Below are positions 51,343 through 58,924 of a stretch of 64,000 bases of DNA, piece after piece. Source of the DNA: Mucilaginibacter jinjuensis (GTDB lineage Bacteria; Bacteroidota; Bacteroidia; Sphingobacteriales; Sphingobacteriaceae); NCBI RefSeq assembly GCF_028596025.1, contig NZ_CP117167.1, forward strand, positions 4,526,001-4,590,000, in the 5' to 3' direction. The notes under the pieces are model-generated. The model worked only from the letters and a program-made list of their open reading frames with translations. It was not told the DNA's origin and searched no databases. Every line of letters begins with the position of its first letter. Within the stretch, counting starts at the first letter, position 1. The translations under genes and the position numbers were made by a program.

Positions 51343-51717
51343 ATGAGTATCCCTGCCAAAAAGATCCTGATTGTGGATGACGATACACGCAATATTTTTG
51401 CGCTAAGCCTCACCCTGCGTTCAAAAGGCTATACCTGCCTGTCATCAACCGATGCGGCAAGGGCCATTAACATGATGCAGCAAGATGATACCATTGGTAT
51501 TGTATTGATGGACATGATGATGCCCGAAATGGATGGTTATGAAGCCATTAACCGCATACGCGACGATAAAAAACTACGCGACCTGCCTGTTATTGCCGTA
51601 ACCGCGCAGGCCATGCCCGGCGACCGTGAAAAATGCCTCGAGGCGGGCGCTAACGCCTACATATCCAAACCCGTTAATGTGGATGTGTTGATTGATTTAT
51701 TGAATACTTATTTATAA
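51343..51717 (+). CDS. Single-domain response regulator
   Basis: A stand-alone receiver of 124 aa: Asp12-14 cluster in VDDDTRN, phospho-acceptor Asp57 in VLMDMMMPEMDGYE, Thr in AVTAQAMPGD and Lys in YISKPVN. It is highly similar to the third receiver of the kinase encoded just upstream, suggesting it arose by duplication and serves as diffusible phosphoryl shuttle. It lies 9 bp after that kinase and 6 bp before cheR. Confidence 0.92.
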   Translation: MSIPAKKILIVDDDTRNIFALSLTLRSKGYTCLSSTDAARAINMMQQDDTIGIVLMDMMMPEMDGYEAINRIRDDKKLRDLPVIAVTAQAMPGDREKCLEAGANAYISKPVNVDVLIDLLNTYL

Positions 51718-51723
51718 TACTGA

Positions 51724-52542
51724 ATGGATACGCCCGTTGGAGAGCAGGAGATTAAACTTTTATTAAACGATATGCTGGAGCTGTATGGTTTCGACTTTAC
51801 AGACTATGCCAAAGCTTCGCTCAAAAGACGGATTAACCGCTTATTTACACTGGATCGCTTCCCCAGCTTTGCCGAGTTCAGGTACCACCTGCGCAACGAT
51901 CCTGATTACTCTAAACGCTTTGTAGAACAAATTACAGTTAACGTAACCGAGATGTTCCGCGACCCCGTGTTTTACCAAAACCTGCGCGAACATGTGCTGC
52001 CGGTACTGGCCACCTACCCTTTTATCCGCATCTGGCACGCGGGCTGCTCAACAGGTGAGGAAGTTTTTTCGATGGCAATTTTACTCAAAGAGGCCAATTT
52101 ATTACACAAATCGTTACTCTACGCTACAGATCTTAACCCGGTAGTGTTACAAAAGGCATCAACAGGGATATTCCCCATGAGCCAGATGAAACAGTACTCT
52201 GAGAACTATATTGCCGGTGGTGGAACGGAAGATTTTTCGCGTTATTATACAGCAAGTTATAATATGGTTAAATTTGATGAAGAGCTAAGCAGCCGCATGG
52301 TTTTTTCGACACATAACCTGGTATCTGAAAGCTCTTTTAACCAGTTTCAATTGATCATGTGCAGAAATGTGCTTATCTATTTCGAAAAAGAACTTCAAGG
52401 CAGGGTTTTTGCACTCTTTGATGATAGTCTGGAAAACTTAGGATTTTTGGCGCTTGGTAGTAAAGAAACTTTAAAGCTATCGCCCATTATCTCTAAGTAC
52501 CGGCAGGAAGGTAAAGAGAAAATATGGCGCAAAATTCACTAA
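51724..52542 (+). CDS. CheR-type protein-glutamate methyltransferase
   Basis: 272 aa. An N-terminal helical CheR_N-like domain (residues 1-75) precedes an S-adenosylmethionine-binding methyltransferase domain with HAGCSTGEEVFSMAILL, the acidic loop LLYATDLNPVVLQKA and the CRNVLIYFEKELQ motif of CheR. The predicted role is methylation of Glu side chains in a receptor-like coiled coil. No methyl-accepting chemotaxis protein, CheA or CheW gene is nearby, so the adjacent hybrid kinase is the obvious candidate target (inference). Its 3' end overlaps cheB by 19 bp. Confidence 0.9.
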   Translation: MDTPVGEQEIKLLLNDMLELYGFDFTDYAKASLKRRINRLFTLDRFPSFAEFRYHLRNDPDYSKRFVEQITVNVTEMFRDPVFYQNLREHVLPVLATYPFIRIWHAGCSTGEEVFSMAILLKEANLLHKSLLYATDLNPVVLQKASTGIFPMSQMKQYSENYIAGGGTEDFSRYYTASYNMVKFDEELSSRMVFSTHNLVSESSFNQFQLIMCRNVLIYFEKELQGRVFALFDDSLENLGFLALGSKETLKLSPIISKYRQEGKEKIWRKIH

Positions 52543-53102
52543 ACGGGGTTCAAAAAATTGTAGTTATCGGGGGCTCAGCAGGCAGCTTGCATGTTATCCT
52601 GCATATACTTGCGCGTTTGCGTGCCGATCTTAACATCCCAATCGTGATTATATTGCACCGCAAAAATGATTCAGATTCGTCGTTGAGCCAGTTGATGGCT
52701 TTTCGTACAGATCTGCCCGTAAAAGAGGCCGATGATAAGGAAGCCATCCTACCGGGGAATGTTTACCTCGCCCCTGCCGATTATCATTTACTGATTGAGA
52801 CCGACAAAAATTTCTCGCTGGACGATTCTGAAAAGATTAACTTTTCGCGCCCAAGTATCGATGTAACGTTCGAAACCGCAGCCGAAGCTTATGGCGAAGG
52901 CGTAACCGGTATTTTATTATCAGGAGCCAATGCCGATGGCGTGGAAGGCCTGAGCATTATCAAAGCCCACAAAGGGACTATCGTTGTGCAAGACCCATCA
53001 ACCGCACAGGTGCCCTATATGCCCCAGCAAGCCATTGATGCCATGCCGATTGATCATACGCTTACGGTTGAGCAGATCCCCGACTTTATTAACCAATTAT
53101 AA
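52524..53102 (+). CDS. CheB-type methylesterase domain protein (no receiver)
   Basis: 192 aa, only the catalytic domain of CheB. Triad residues are visible: Ser18 in IGGSAGS, His45 in ILHRKND and Asp138 in SGANADGVEG. Canonical CheB has an N-terminal receiver that gates the esterase; here it is missing, so phosphorylation control, if any, must come through another protein such as the single receiver encoded upstream. Translationally coupled to cheR by overlap and last gene of the operon. Confidence 0.9.
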   Translation: MAQNSLNGVQKIVVIGGSAGSLHVILHILARLRADLNIPIVIILHRKNDSDSSLSQLMAFRTDLPVKEADDKEAILPGNVYLAPADYHLLIETDKNFSLDDSEKINFSRPSIDVTFETAAEAYGEGVTGILLSGANADGVEGLSIIKAHKGTIVVQDPSTAQVPYMPQQAIDAMPIDHTLTVEQIPDFINQL

Positions 53103-53135
53103 ACCTGCTTTTAAAACTTTTACTGTAACCAACAG

Positions 53136-53612
53136 CTATCCTGTATGGCGCATAGTATGTTCGGCAGCGTGGGTTAACAAGCCCATTAATGTAGATGGTA
53201 AGTTCTTTCGGCCAACGCCGCGGTATTCGGTCAGCATGCCTTCATCAACACGGCCTAATTGGCGTAAGGATAATTCGACAGCGAGGCTAAATGTATTTAC
53301 TAATTGTTCCGTTGTAATCCCTTCTTCCGGTTTGCCCTCTTCGGCCAGGTATTCTATTTGACCTGCGCTTAATTGCTTTTGATTAGCATAAGTAAACATT
53401 CTGTCAAGCACACCGGCTATATGCTGCAAATGGAAACCGGGCGATGCCATACCGGCTACCTTTTCCCAAAGCAGTTCATCAGGGAAATCTTCCATCAAAA
53501 CTTCTATTTCTTCACGGGCCTGTAACAGGGCAAAAGCTACCGGCTGTACCAGTTCAGGGATTTCATCTATCGGGCCGCGTAACCAAACTTCGGGCATGTT
53601 ATCTGTACTCAT
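53136..53612 (-). CDS. DinB-like metal-dependent protein, C-terminus cut by an amber codon
   Basis: 158 aa as read. A DinB/YfiT-like four-helix fold is suggested by SPGFHLQHIAGVLDRMFTYA and the end THAAEHTMRHTG, with the three His metal positions. The frame stops at TAG (53136-53138) where relatives usually continue; twelve coding-like codons follow in frame (LLVTVKVLKAGL) before TAA at 53097-53099. A change of CAG (Gln) to TAG would give exactly this. A perfect -7 box, TAAATTTG (53624 to 53617), lies 4 nt before the ATG. Possibly still functional, as all putative metal ligands precede the stop. Confidence 0.78.
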   Translation of the reverse strand: MSTDNMPEVWLRGPIDEIPELVQPVAFALLQAREEIEVLMEDFPDELLWEKVAGMASPGFHLQHIAGVLDRMFTYANQKQLSAGQIEYLAEEGKPEEGITTEQLVNTFSLAVELSLRQLGRVDEGMLTEYRGVGRKNLPSTLMGLLTHAAEHTMRHTG

Positions 53613-53717
53613 CCCACAAATTTAGCATAGCTTTCTGTTCATTTTCAACATTAATAATTTACCCCAAACTTTATGGTATTACAATTGCTTTAGTTGGCAT
53701 ACACAACTATAATATAA

Positions 53718-55259
53718 ATGAAAAACATTACCTATAAATTAAGTAAGACCCCTATTAGCTTGCTGCTTATACTTATTGCTATGGTGCTGCTTACGGTTGA
53801 AAGCTGTAAAAAGAAGCGATCTGACATGGCAAACGCACTTTACAAGATAACTCCCAACAAAGCATTTAAAAATATTACTCCAGAGGGCTTTGACCCAATA
53901 TTTCAAAAGGTGTTGGCAGATGAAAAAAAGAACCTTAACAACCCGCAACAGATTGTAGCTTTTTACGAACAGAATGAGTACGACCCAAGCTTTGTGATGG
54001 ACCATTTAGGTAACGGTGACCTTAAAGCTTTCGGCGAATATTTACAAAAAGCCGGCGAACATGGCCTCGACCCAAAAATCTTCAACGCGCAAGCATATAA
54101 TGACCTGCTGAACAAATTCTACGATAAAACCGCCATCAAAACCACCGACGAAGCCTACCACGATATGGCCGAACTGGAGGTGATGACGGCTAATATGTTT
54201 ATCAATTATTCTAATGACTTGCAGTTCGGGTTGATTAGTCCGCGCCGGATCTATGCGCGTTATTTTACCAAAACGCTGCGCCCTGATAGCAATTCGGTTA
54301 GGCAGGTACTGGCCGTATCCAACATGAAAGCCTATCTGGATAGCATTCAGCCTAAAAACCCGCAATACATTGCTTTGCAAAAAGCCTTGGCCGCAGGTAC
54401 AACAGCGCCAGGCATGACTAAGGAAGAAACAGACCGCATCATTAAAGTGAACCTGGAACGCCTGCGTTGGAAAAACAAACCATCTGAAGCTAAGTATGTG
54501 ATTGTGAATATCCCCGATTTCCGTCTGGATGTAATGGAAGATGGCAAATCATCTCTAAACATGAAGGTTTGCGTGGGCGAAGGCCGTAATAAAGATTACG
54601 CCAATAACCTGGTTGAGTATGACGACAGTGACAAAACCGATCGCCCGTTCTCGCGCGAAACACCACAATTGAACAGTTTGATCTATGAAGCACAGGTGAA
54701 CCCGGTTTGGAATATCCCTCAAAGTATTGTAAACAAAGAGATTGTTAAACATGCCGAAGATGATCCGTACTACCTTGACAACAACAACATTGAAGTATAC
54801 CAAAACGGTAAAAAACTGGAAGATACCGAGACTATTAAATGGGGATCGGAAGATTTGAGTAAATACGATTTCAAGCAAAAACCAGGTGATGATAACTCAC
54901 TTGGTAAAGTAAAATTCCTGTTCCCTAACAAGAGCAGCGTTTATTTACACGATACGCCGGCACAAGCGCCATTCGGTTATACTATGCGCGCTGTAAGCCA
55001 CGGTTGTGTGCGTTTAGAAAAGCCGTTAGATTTAGCCCACAGCCTGTTTGGTGACGGCGAAAAGTTCGAGATGATTAAACAATTTATGAGCCAGGACAAC
55101 CCTAAACCTACCGATGTTGCCCTGCCCAAAAAAGTACCCGTATACATAACCTACGTTACCTGCTGGGCCGATGAAAGCGGAACCCTGCAATACCGCCCCG
55201 ATGTTTATGGTTTAGATATTGTGCTTTTTGCACACATGCAGAAGTTTTTGGGAGTATAA
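53718..55259 (+). CDS. L,D-transpeptidase (YcbB-like)
   Basis: 513 aa. An N-terminal membrane or lipoprotein-type signal (about 12-30, LLTVESC) is followed by a long N-terminal region and a YkuD catalytic domain with the family motif SHGCVRL (nucleophile Cys430) preceded by VYLHDTP. The layout, large N-terminal domain plus YkuD, matches YcbB-type transpeptidases, which form 3-3 cross-links in peptidoglycan. Located in the periplasm. Divergent from the DinB-like gene; a terminator follows at 55380-55416. A second, unrelated YkuD-type gene lies 1.7 kb on. Confidence 0.92.
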   Translation: MKNITYKLSKTPISLLLILIAMVLLTVESCKKKRSDMANALYKITPNKAFKNITPEGFDPIFQKVLADEKKNLNNPQQIVAFYEQNEYDPSFVMDHLGNGDLKAFGEYLQKAGEHGLDPKIFNAQAYNDLLNKFYDKTAIKTTDEAYHDMAELEVMTANMFINYSNDLQFGLISPRRIYARYFTKTLRPDSNSVRQVLAVSNMKAYLDSIQPKNPQYIALQKALAAGTTAPGMTKEETDRIIKVNLERLRWKNKPSEAKYVIVNIPDFRLDVMEDGKSSLNMKVCVGEGRNKDYANNLVEYDDSDKTDRPFSRETPQLNSLIYEAQVNPVWNIPQSIVNKEIVKHAEDDPYYLDNNNIEVYQNGKKLEDTETIKWGSEDLSKYDFKQKPGDDNSLGKVKFLFPNKSSVYLHDTPAQAPFGYTMRAVSHGCVRLEKPLDLAHSLFGDGEKFEMIKQFMSQDNPKPTDVALPKKVPVYITYVTCWADESGTLQYRPDVYGLDIVLFAHMQKFLGV

Positions 55260-55276
55260 ACGACAGAAGGGTAAAC

Positions 55277-55336
55277 AATATCGAATAATGAATTTTGAAT
55301 ATCCAACATCGAAGTTTTACTTCATTATTCGATATT
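55277..55336. repeat. Palindromic intergenic repeat
   Basis: Perfect 16-bp inverted arms AATATCGAATAATGAA (55277-55292) and TTCATTATTCGATATT (55321-55336), with an AATATCCAACATCGAAG interior; GGATATTC-type pieces recur just downstream. It lies directly after the L,D-transpeptidase stop. Confidence 0.65.
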
Positions 55337-55379
55337 GGATATTCTGTGTTCGATATTACTTCATCGCATGACATCCATT

Positions 55380-55416
55380 AAAAAGGCCTCATATCCTGAC
55401 AGGTATGAGGCTTTTT
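55380..55416 (+). terminator. Terminator after the L,D-transpeptidase gene
   Basis: A 13-bp stem with one bulged base (AAAAAGGCCTCATA with TATGAGGCTTTTT), a 10-nt loop and a T run. It lies between the transpeptidase and the arsR-type gene. Confidence 0.75.
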
Positions 55417-55481
55417 ACGATCCTTTACAGCAAAAGCCCAACATAAAAATACTTATTAATATATTTGCATCTGTAAATACA

Positions 55482-55757
55482 ATGGATAATAAACAATTTG
55501 AACGTATATCGAAAGCATTGGGCGACCCGCATCGCATTAAAATAATGCAATACGTGGGCAAAAGCCGCGACTGCACACAATGCGCCAATATTGTTGAAAT
55601 GATTGATCTTACCCAGTCTGCCATCTCCCACCACATTAAACAACTTACCGACGCAGGTTTATTGATCGCCGAAAAGGAAGGGCGCAATATTAAGTATGCG
55701 ATTGATAAAGGTGTTGTTGATGCCTACACAAAATTTTTACAAGGAATAAAAGGTTAA
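55482..55757 (+). CDS. ArsR-family transcriptional regulator
   Basis: A 91-aa winged-helix repressor: MDNKQFERISKALGDPHRIKIM, then the recognition helix region IDLTQSAISHHIKQLTDAGLL and the wing EKEGRNIKYAID. Two Cys (DCTQCANI) lie before the recognition helix. An upstream frame to 55335 exists, but ATG 55482 matches the family start, and a perfect -7 box, TATATTTG, lies at 55460-55467. It precedes an SDR gene with a palindrome in the gap, suggesting regulation of that gene, possibly with sensing by the Cys pair or protein-level signals. Confidence 0.9.
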   Translation: MDNKQFERISKALGDPHRIKIMQYVGKSRDCTQCANIVEMIDLTQSAISHHIKQLTDAGLLIAEKEGRNIKYAIDKGVVDAYTKFLQGIKG

Positions 55758-55762
55758 AAAAA

Positions 55763-55804
55763 ATTACATTAATACATCAAAACATTTAAATGTATTAATG
55801 TAAT
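55763..55804 (+). promoter_or_regulatory. Palindromic operator or terminator between arsR and the SDR gene
   Basis: Perfect 15-bp inverted arms, ATTACATTAATACAT (55763-55777) and ATGTATTAATGTAAT (55790-55804), with a 12-nt spacer containing ACATTTAAATGT overlap. The half ACATTTAAAT recurs at about 55855. It could be an operator of the ArsR protein; a short T run (TTTTACTT) also permits a weak terminator role. Confidence 0.6.
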
Positions 55805-55876
55805 TTTACTTATGTTTTATTGATGTACGCAATATAACACACAAACACATCTAAACATTTAAATAAGTAAATTAAA

Positions 55877-56629
55877 ATGAACTTAAACTTAAAAGGAAAA
55901 GTTGCCGTAGTAACCGGCGCATCCAAAGGTATAGGCGCAGGTATTGCTAAAGCACTGGCTGCCGAGGGCGTAAATGTTATTGTAAACTATGCCAGCAGCC
56001 AAACTGACGCTGATAACGTGGTTGAAAGCATCATCCACGCTGGTGGTAATGCAACAGCAGTAAAAGCCAGTGTTGATAATGCTGCCGAGGTAGCACAGCT
56101 ATTTGCTATCGCTGCCCAAACTTACGGCAAAGTTGATATTGTTGTAAATAATGCAGGTGTATACCAGTTTGCACCGATAGAAGGTGTTACCGAAGATGAG
56201 TTTCATCGCCAGTTTAACATCAACGTGCTGGGCCCAATCCTTACCACACAGGAGGCCTTGAAATATATCCCGGCTACAGGTGGTAGTATCATCAACATCA
56301 GTTCGGTAGCCAGCACAAGCCGCACACATAGCGCCAGTGTTTACTCGGCCACAAAAGGTGCTTTAGATACCCTGACCCAAGTATTGGCTGTAGAGTTAGG
56401 CCCTAAAAATATCCGTGTGAATGTGGTTGCCCCTGGCCCGGTAGAAACAGAAGGTTTTATTTCGGCAGGCGTTAAAGGCAGCGAAATGGAAGCACAATTT
56501 ATTGCAACTACACCGCTTGGCCGCGTTGGCCAGCCTTTGGATATTGCCAATGTTGTAACCTTCCTGGCATCTGACGCTTCAGGATGGATCACTGCGGAAA
56601 GGATTGTTACCTCTGGTGGGTTAATCTAA
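55877..56629 (+). CDS. Short-chain dehydrogenase/reductase (FabG-like)
   Basis: A 250-aa classical SDR: TGASKGIG (13-20) binds NAD(P)H, NNAG (91-94), catalytic Ser near 143, Tyr156 and Lys160 in SVYSATKGAL, and VAPGPVETEG in the substrate loop. The NYASS after the second strand favours NADPH. The substrate is not determinable; FabG-type 3-oxoacyl reductases and many detoxifying ketoreductases look alike. It follows arsR and a palindrome, and a terminator at 56796-56825 closes the unit. Confidence 0.9.
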   Translation: MNLNLKGKVAVVTGASKGIGAGIAKALAAEGVNVIVNYASSQTDADNVVESIIHAGGNATAVKASVDNAAEVAQLFAIAAQTYGKVDIVVNNAGVYQFAPIEGVTEDEFHRQFNINVLGPILTTQEALKYIPATGGSIINISSVASTSRTHSASVYSATKGALDTLTQVLAVELGPKNIRVNVVAPGPVETEGFISAGVKGSEMEAQFIATTPLGRVGQPLDIANVVTFLASDASGWITAERIVTSGGLI

Positions 56630-56647
56630 TTGGTTATTAAACAACCA

Positions 56648-56742
56648 CGTCATTGCGAGGAACGAAGCAATCCCCGATTTACAGAGCGGTTCTGTAAATT
56701 AGAACTGCACGGTCAGGGATTGCTTCGTACCTCGCAATGACG
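56648..56742. repeat. 95-bp CGTCATTGCGAGG element, second intact copy
   Basis: Left arm CGTCATTGCGAGGAACGAAG plus CAATC (56648-56672); right arm GATTGCTTCGTACCTCGCAA plus TGACG (56718-56742), one mismatch between arms. Same length as the copy at 39640-39734, with a related interior (ACAGAGCGGTTCTGTAAATTAGAACTGCACG with about 20-bp blocks shared). It lies 18 bp after the SDR stop. Confidence 0.85.
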
Positions 56743-56795
56743 ATCAATTTTTGAGTATCATAAAAGTGCGAACAAACTCAACAGTGTATAAACAC

Positions 56796-56825
56796 AAAAG
56801 CCTCCTGATGTACCGGGAGGCTTTT
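56796..56825 (+). terminator. Terminator downstream of the SDR gene
   Basis: A 10-bp stem (AAAAGCCTCC with GGAGGCTTTT), a 10-nt loop and T run. It lies after the 95-bp repeat, so the repeat is in the transcript's 3' end. Confidence 0.75.
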
Positions 56826-56946
56826 TGATTTATAATTGGATTTAAAAAACTCTTTAGTTAGCAAGTAGTTATTGAGTTATTAGGTTATTAGAAGATTTAC
56901 ACAGCAACTTAATAACTCAGTAACCTAATAACCAAAAATAACCAAC

Positions 56947-57750
56947 TTACATTCTCGCGCTTAACACAGGTTGCGAAGTAGTATCGGGCGCTGCAAAACT
57001 TGCAGCGAGGTTAGTGTTTAAATATCTCGAACTATACTTAGTATCCGGGCCGTTAATAAACAACACGGTTTTACCTTTCAGTGTGCTGATTACCTGATCA
57101 ATAACCATTGGCGATACAGCAGGGCAACCAAAGCTGCGACCTAAGCGGCCTAACTGGTTAATGGTATTCTGGCAAACATAATCGGCAGCATGTAATACAA
57201 TGGCACGTTCGCGGGCTTTATCGTTGAAACCGGCATCCATACCATCTAAGCGTAACGAGCGGCCATGTTTACCCATGTAAATATCATCGGTAACATAAAA
57301 ACCTAAACTGCTTTGATGCGATTCTTCGTTGTTAGAGAAATGATCTGCCACGTCGTTACCACTACCCTGGCCGTGTGCTACCCAGGTGTTTAACAACAGC
57401 ATTTTGCTTTGCAGGTCAACAATCCACATCCGTTTTTCGTGGCTGGGTTTGTTAAAATCTACAACGGTTAAAATATTACTGCTGAAAGGAAGCTTGTGTG
57501 CCAGCTTTAGGTTATAAAAACCTGTTATTGCTTTTTGAAAAGTACCGAGGTCTAAGCCTGAACTTTGTAACCCTGCAGATTTATAAACATCAGATACCAT
57601 GTTACTAAAACGCACCTCGCTTGTTAAGGAAGCAGTTTTAGTGGTAATATCGGCGTTGTTTGTTGTGGTATCAACTGCGGCTTTAAAACCTACAGTGACA
57701 ATCATGAACAGGATCAGAACGCTTGTTATCCACCAAAATGTTTTCTTCAT
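56947..57750 (-). CDS. YkuD_2-type murein L,D-transpeptidase catalytic-domain protein
   Basis: 267 aa with an N-terminal signal anchor (8-23). The catalytic region contains His187 in VLHAADYV and nucleophile Cys209 in GRSFGCPAV, typical of the murein L,D-transpeptidase catalytic-domain family widespread in Bacteroidota. A periplasmic peptidoglycan cross-linking or tailoring role is predicted. It is distinct from the YcbB-like enzyme at 53718; the two share only the catalytic principle. Monocistronic, on the minus strand. Confidence 0.88.
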   Translation of the reverse strand: MKKTFWWITSVLILFMIVTVGFKAAVDTTTNNADITTKTASLTSEVRFSNMVSDVYKSAGLQSSGLDLGTFQKAITGFYNLKLAHKLPFSSNILTVVDFNKPSHEKRMWIVDLQSKMLLLNTWVAHGQGSGNDVADHFSNNEESHQSSLGFYVTDDIYMGKHGRSLRLDGMDAGFNDKARERAIVLHAADYVCQNTINQLGRLGRSFGCPAVSPMVIDQVISTLKGKTVLFINGPDTKYSSRYLNTNLAASFAAPDTTSQPVLSARM

Positions 57751-57918
57751 TTTTTGCTTTTTGAGTTAATCAATAAGTTTAAAAGTAAACAGGGTTATGA
57801 GGTTAATTGTACTTAGAGTATACAAAAGTACCTCTTTTAATACAATTAAACGTCATAGCATTCTCATTAATACCCTAAAGTTAAATAATTATTTCAAAAA
57901 GCAAAAAAGAAGCAAGAA

Positions 57919-58497
57919 TTATTTCCAGGTTATTTTTTCTTCCAAAGAAACTTTGCGTTTACCTTCTGGCTGTACATCAGTATAACCTAAGTAAAGTACG
58001 CCCATCACCTGGTCAAGTTCGCCTAAGTTTAAAAACTCTTTCATAACAGGTTTTAAGGCCATGCCACCGGTACTCCAGAAAACACCAATATTTAATGCAG
58101 CAGCACCTAACAATAGGTTTTGTACAGCAGCACCTACAGCAGCAACTTCTTCCCAAACCGGGATTTTAGTCAGCTCGCTACGGGTCATATAGGTAAGCAC
58201 TACGTGCGATGCCTTGTTACCAGTATTTTGGAAACCTGTGTAAGTAGCCTCGTTAAAGTTTTCGGCAGGCGTGTTGGCTTTGTACATTTCGGCATGTTGT
58301 AAACAAAAGTCAGCCGGGTTTTCGTAAACCACAAAGCGCCATGGCTCGGTTAATGCGTGGGTAGGTGCCCAGTCGGCCAGCTCAAGCAATGCAGCAACAT
58401 GCCCGTTAGGGATTTTGTTGCCATTCATGGTTGCCGGTTTTATGGTGCGGCGTTTTTTAATAGTTTCGGCAACAGCCGTAAAAGTGATAGAATCCAT
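57919..58497 (-). CDS. Nitroreductase-family flavoprotein (YdjA-like)
   Basis: 192 aa. The flavin-binding N-terminal stretch IKKRRTIKPATM, the ADWAPTHALTEPWRFVVYEN motif and the C-terminal GVLYLGY segment are typical of small YdjA-type nitroreductases, FMN-dependent homodimers that reduce nitro or quinone compounds. The substrate is unknown. A TATTTTTG box (58534 to 58527, minus strand) lies 29 nt upstream. The gene ends about 170 bp from the YkuD_2 start, so probably separate units. Confidence 0.88.
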   Translation of the reverse strand: MDSITFTAVAETIKKRRTIKPATMNGNKIPNGHVAALLELADWAPTHALTEPWRFVVYENPADFCLQHAEMYKANTPAENFNEATYTGFQNTGNKASHVVLTYMTRSELTKIPVWEEVAAVGAAVQNLLLGAAALNIGVFWSTGGMALKPVMKEFLNLGELDQVMGVLYLGYTDVQPEGKRKVSLEEKITWK

Positions 58498-58635
58498 ATA
58501 TCGTTTATCGGCATTTTAAGCCGGGGCAAAAATAAGATAATTCGGTCTTGAAGTAGAATTTTTCCTGTCTTGAACCAGAATTATTAGAATTTATGAATTA
58601 CCAGAATTTCCTGTCTTGGTTCTTGACTCTCTAAT

Positions 58636-58754
58636 GCAGTCGCTCGGCTCCTGCCGAGTGACGATTCTTGCGGATCCCTCCTGGCATCTTTTAATCGGGT
58701 AGCAAAGGCCAGAGGCCTAAAATAGTCGTCACTCGGCAAGAGCCGAGCGACTGC
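58636..58754. repeat. 119-bp inverted-repeat element with hairpin ends (MITE-like)
   Basis: Arms of 28 bp at 58636-58663 and 58727-58754 are inverted copies with one mismatch: GCAGTCGCTCGGCTCCTGCC then GAGTGACG. Each arm is itself a hairpin (CTCGGC-TCCT-GCCGAG). The interior is 63 bp without a frame. A GAACCAGAATTATTAGAATT-type repeat immediately precedes it at about 58563-58608. Confidence 0.75.
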
Positions 58755-58794
58755 GTGTGGAATTTTTAGAATTAATAAAAAAACCGTCAATTGC

Positions 58795-58890
58795 GAGGTA
58801 CGAAGCTTTGTCATGCTGAGCTCCGTCGAAGCACCCGACATGCTTAGCCGCTCTGCATAGTTCGCGATTGCTTCGTTCCTCGCAATGACG
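58795..58890. repeat. CGTCATTGCGAGG element interrupted by another repeat
   Basis: Left arm GTCAATTGCGAGGTACGAAGC (one extra base, from about 58795) and right arm GATTGCTTCGTTCCTCGCAA plus TGACG (ending 58890). The piece TTTGTCATGCTGAGCTCCGT then CGAAGCAC between them belongs to another repeat type (TGTCATGCTGA, as at 5542-5677), so one element appears to have inserted into another. Confidence 0.6.
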
Positions 58891-58924
58891 AGCGTATCTT
58901 TTGTCTCTGTATTAGCCTTTCTTA

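Noticed and set aside
34983..53612. General recoding of TAG as an amino acid
   Set aside because: Several genes end in TAG with no in-frame continuation (for example at 10335, 11278, 41541 and 63976), so two interrupted frames are better explained by mutation or error.
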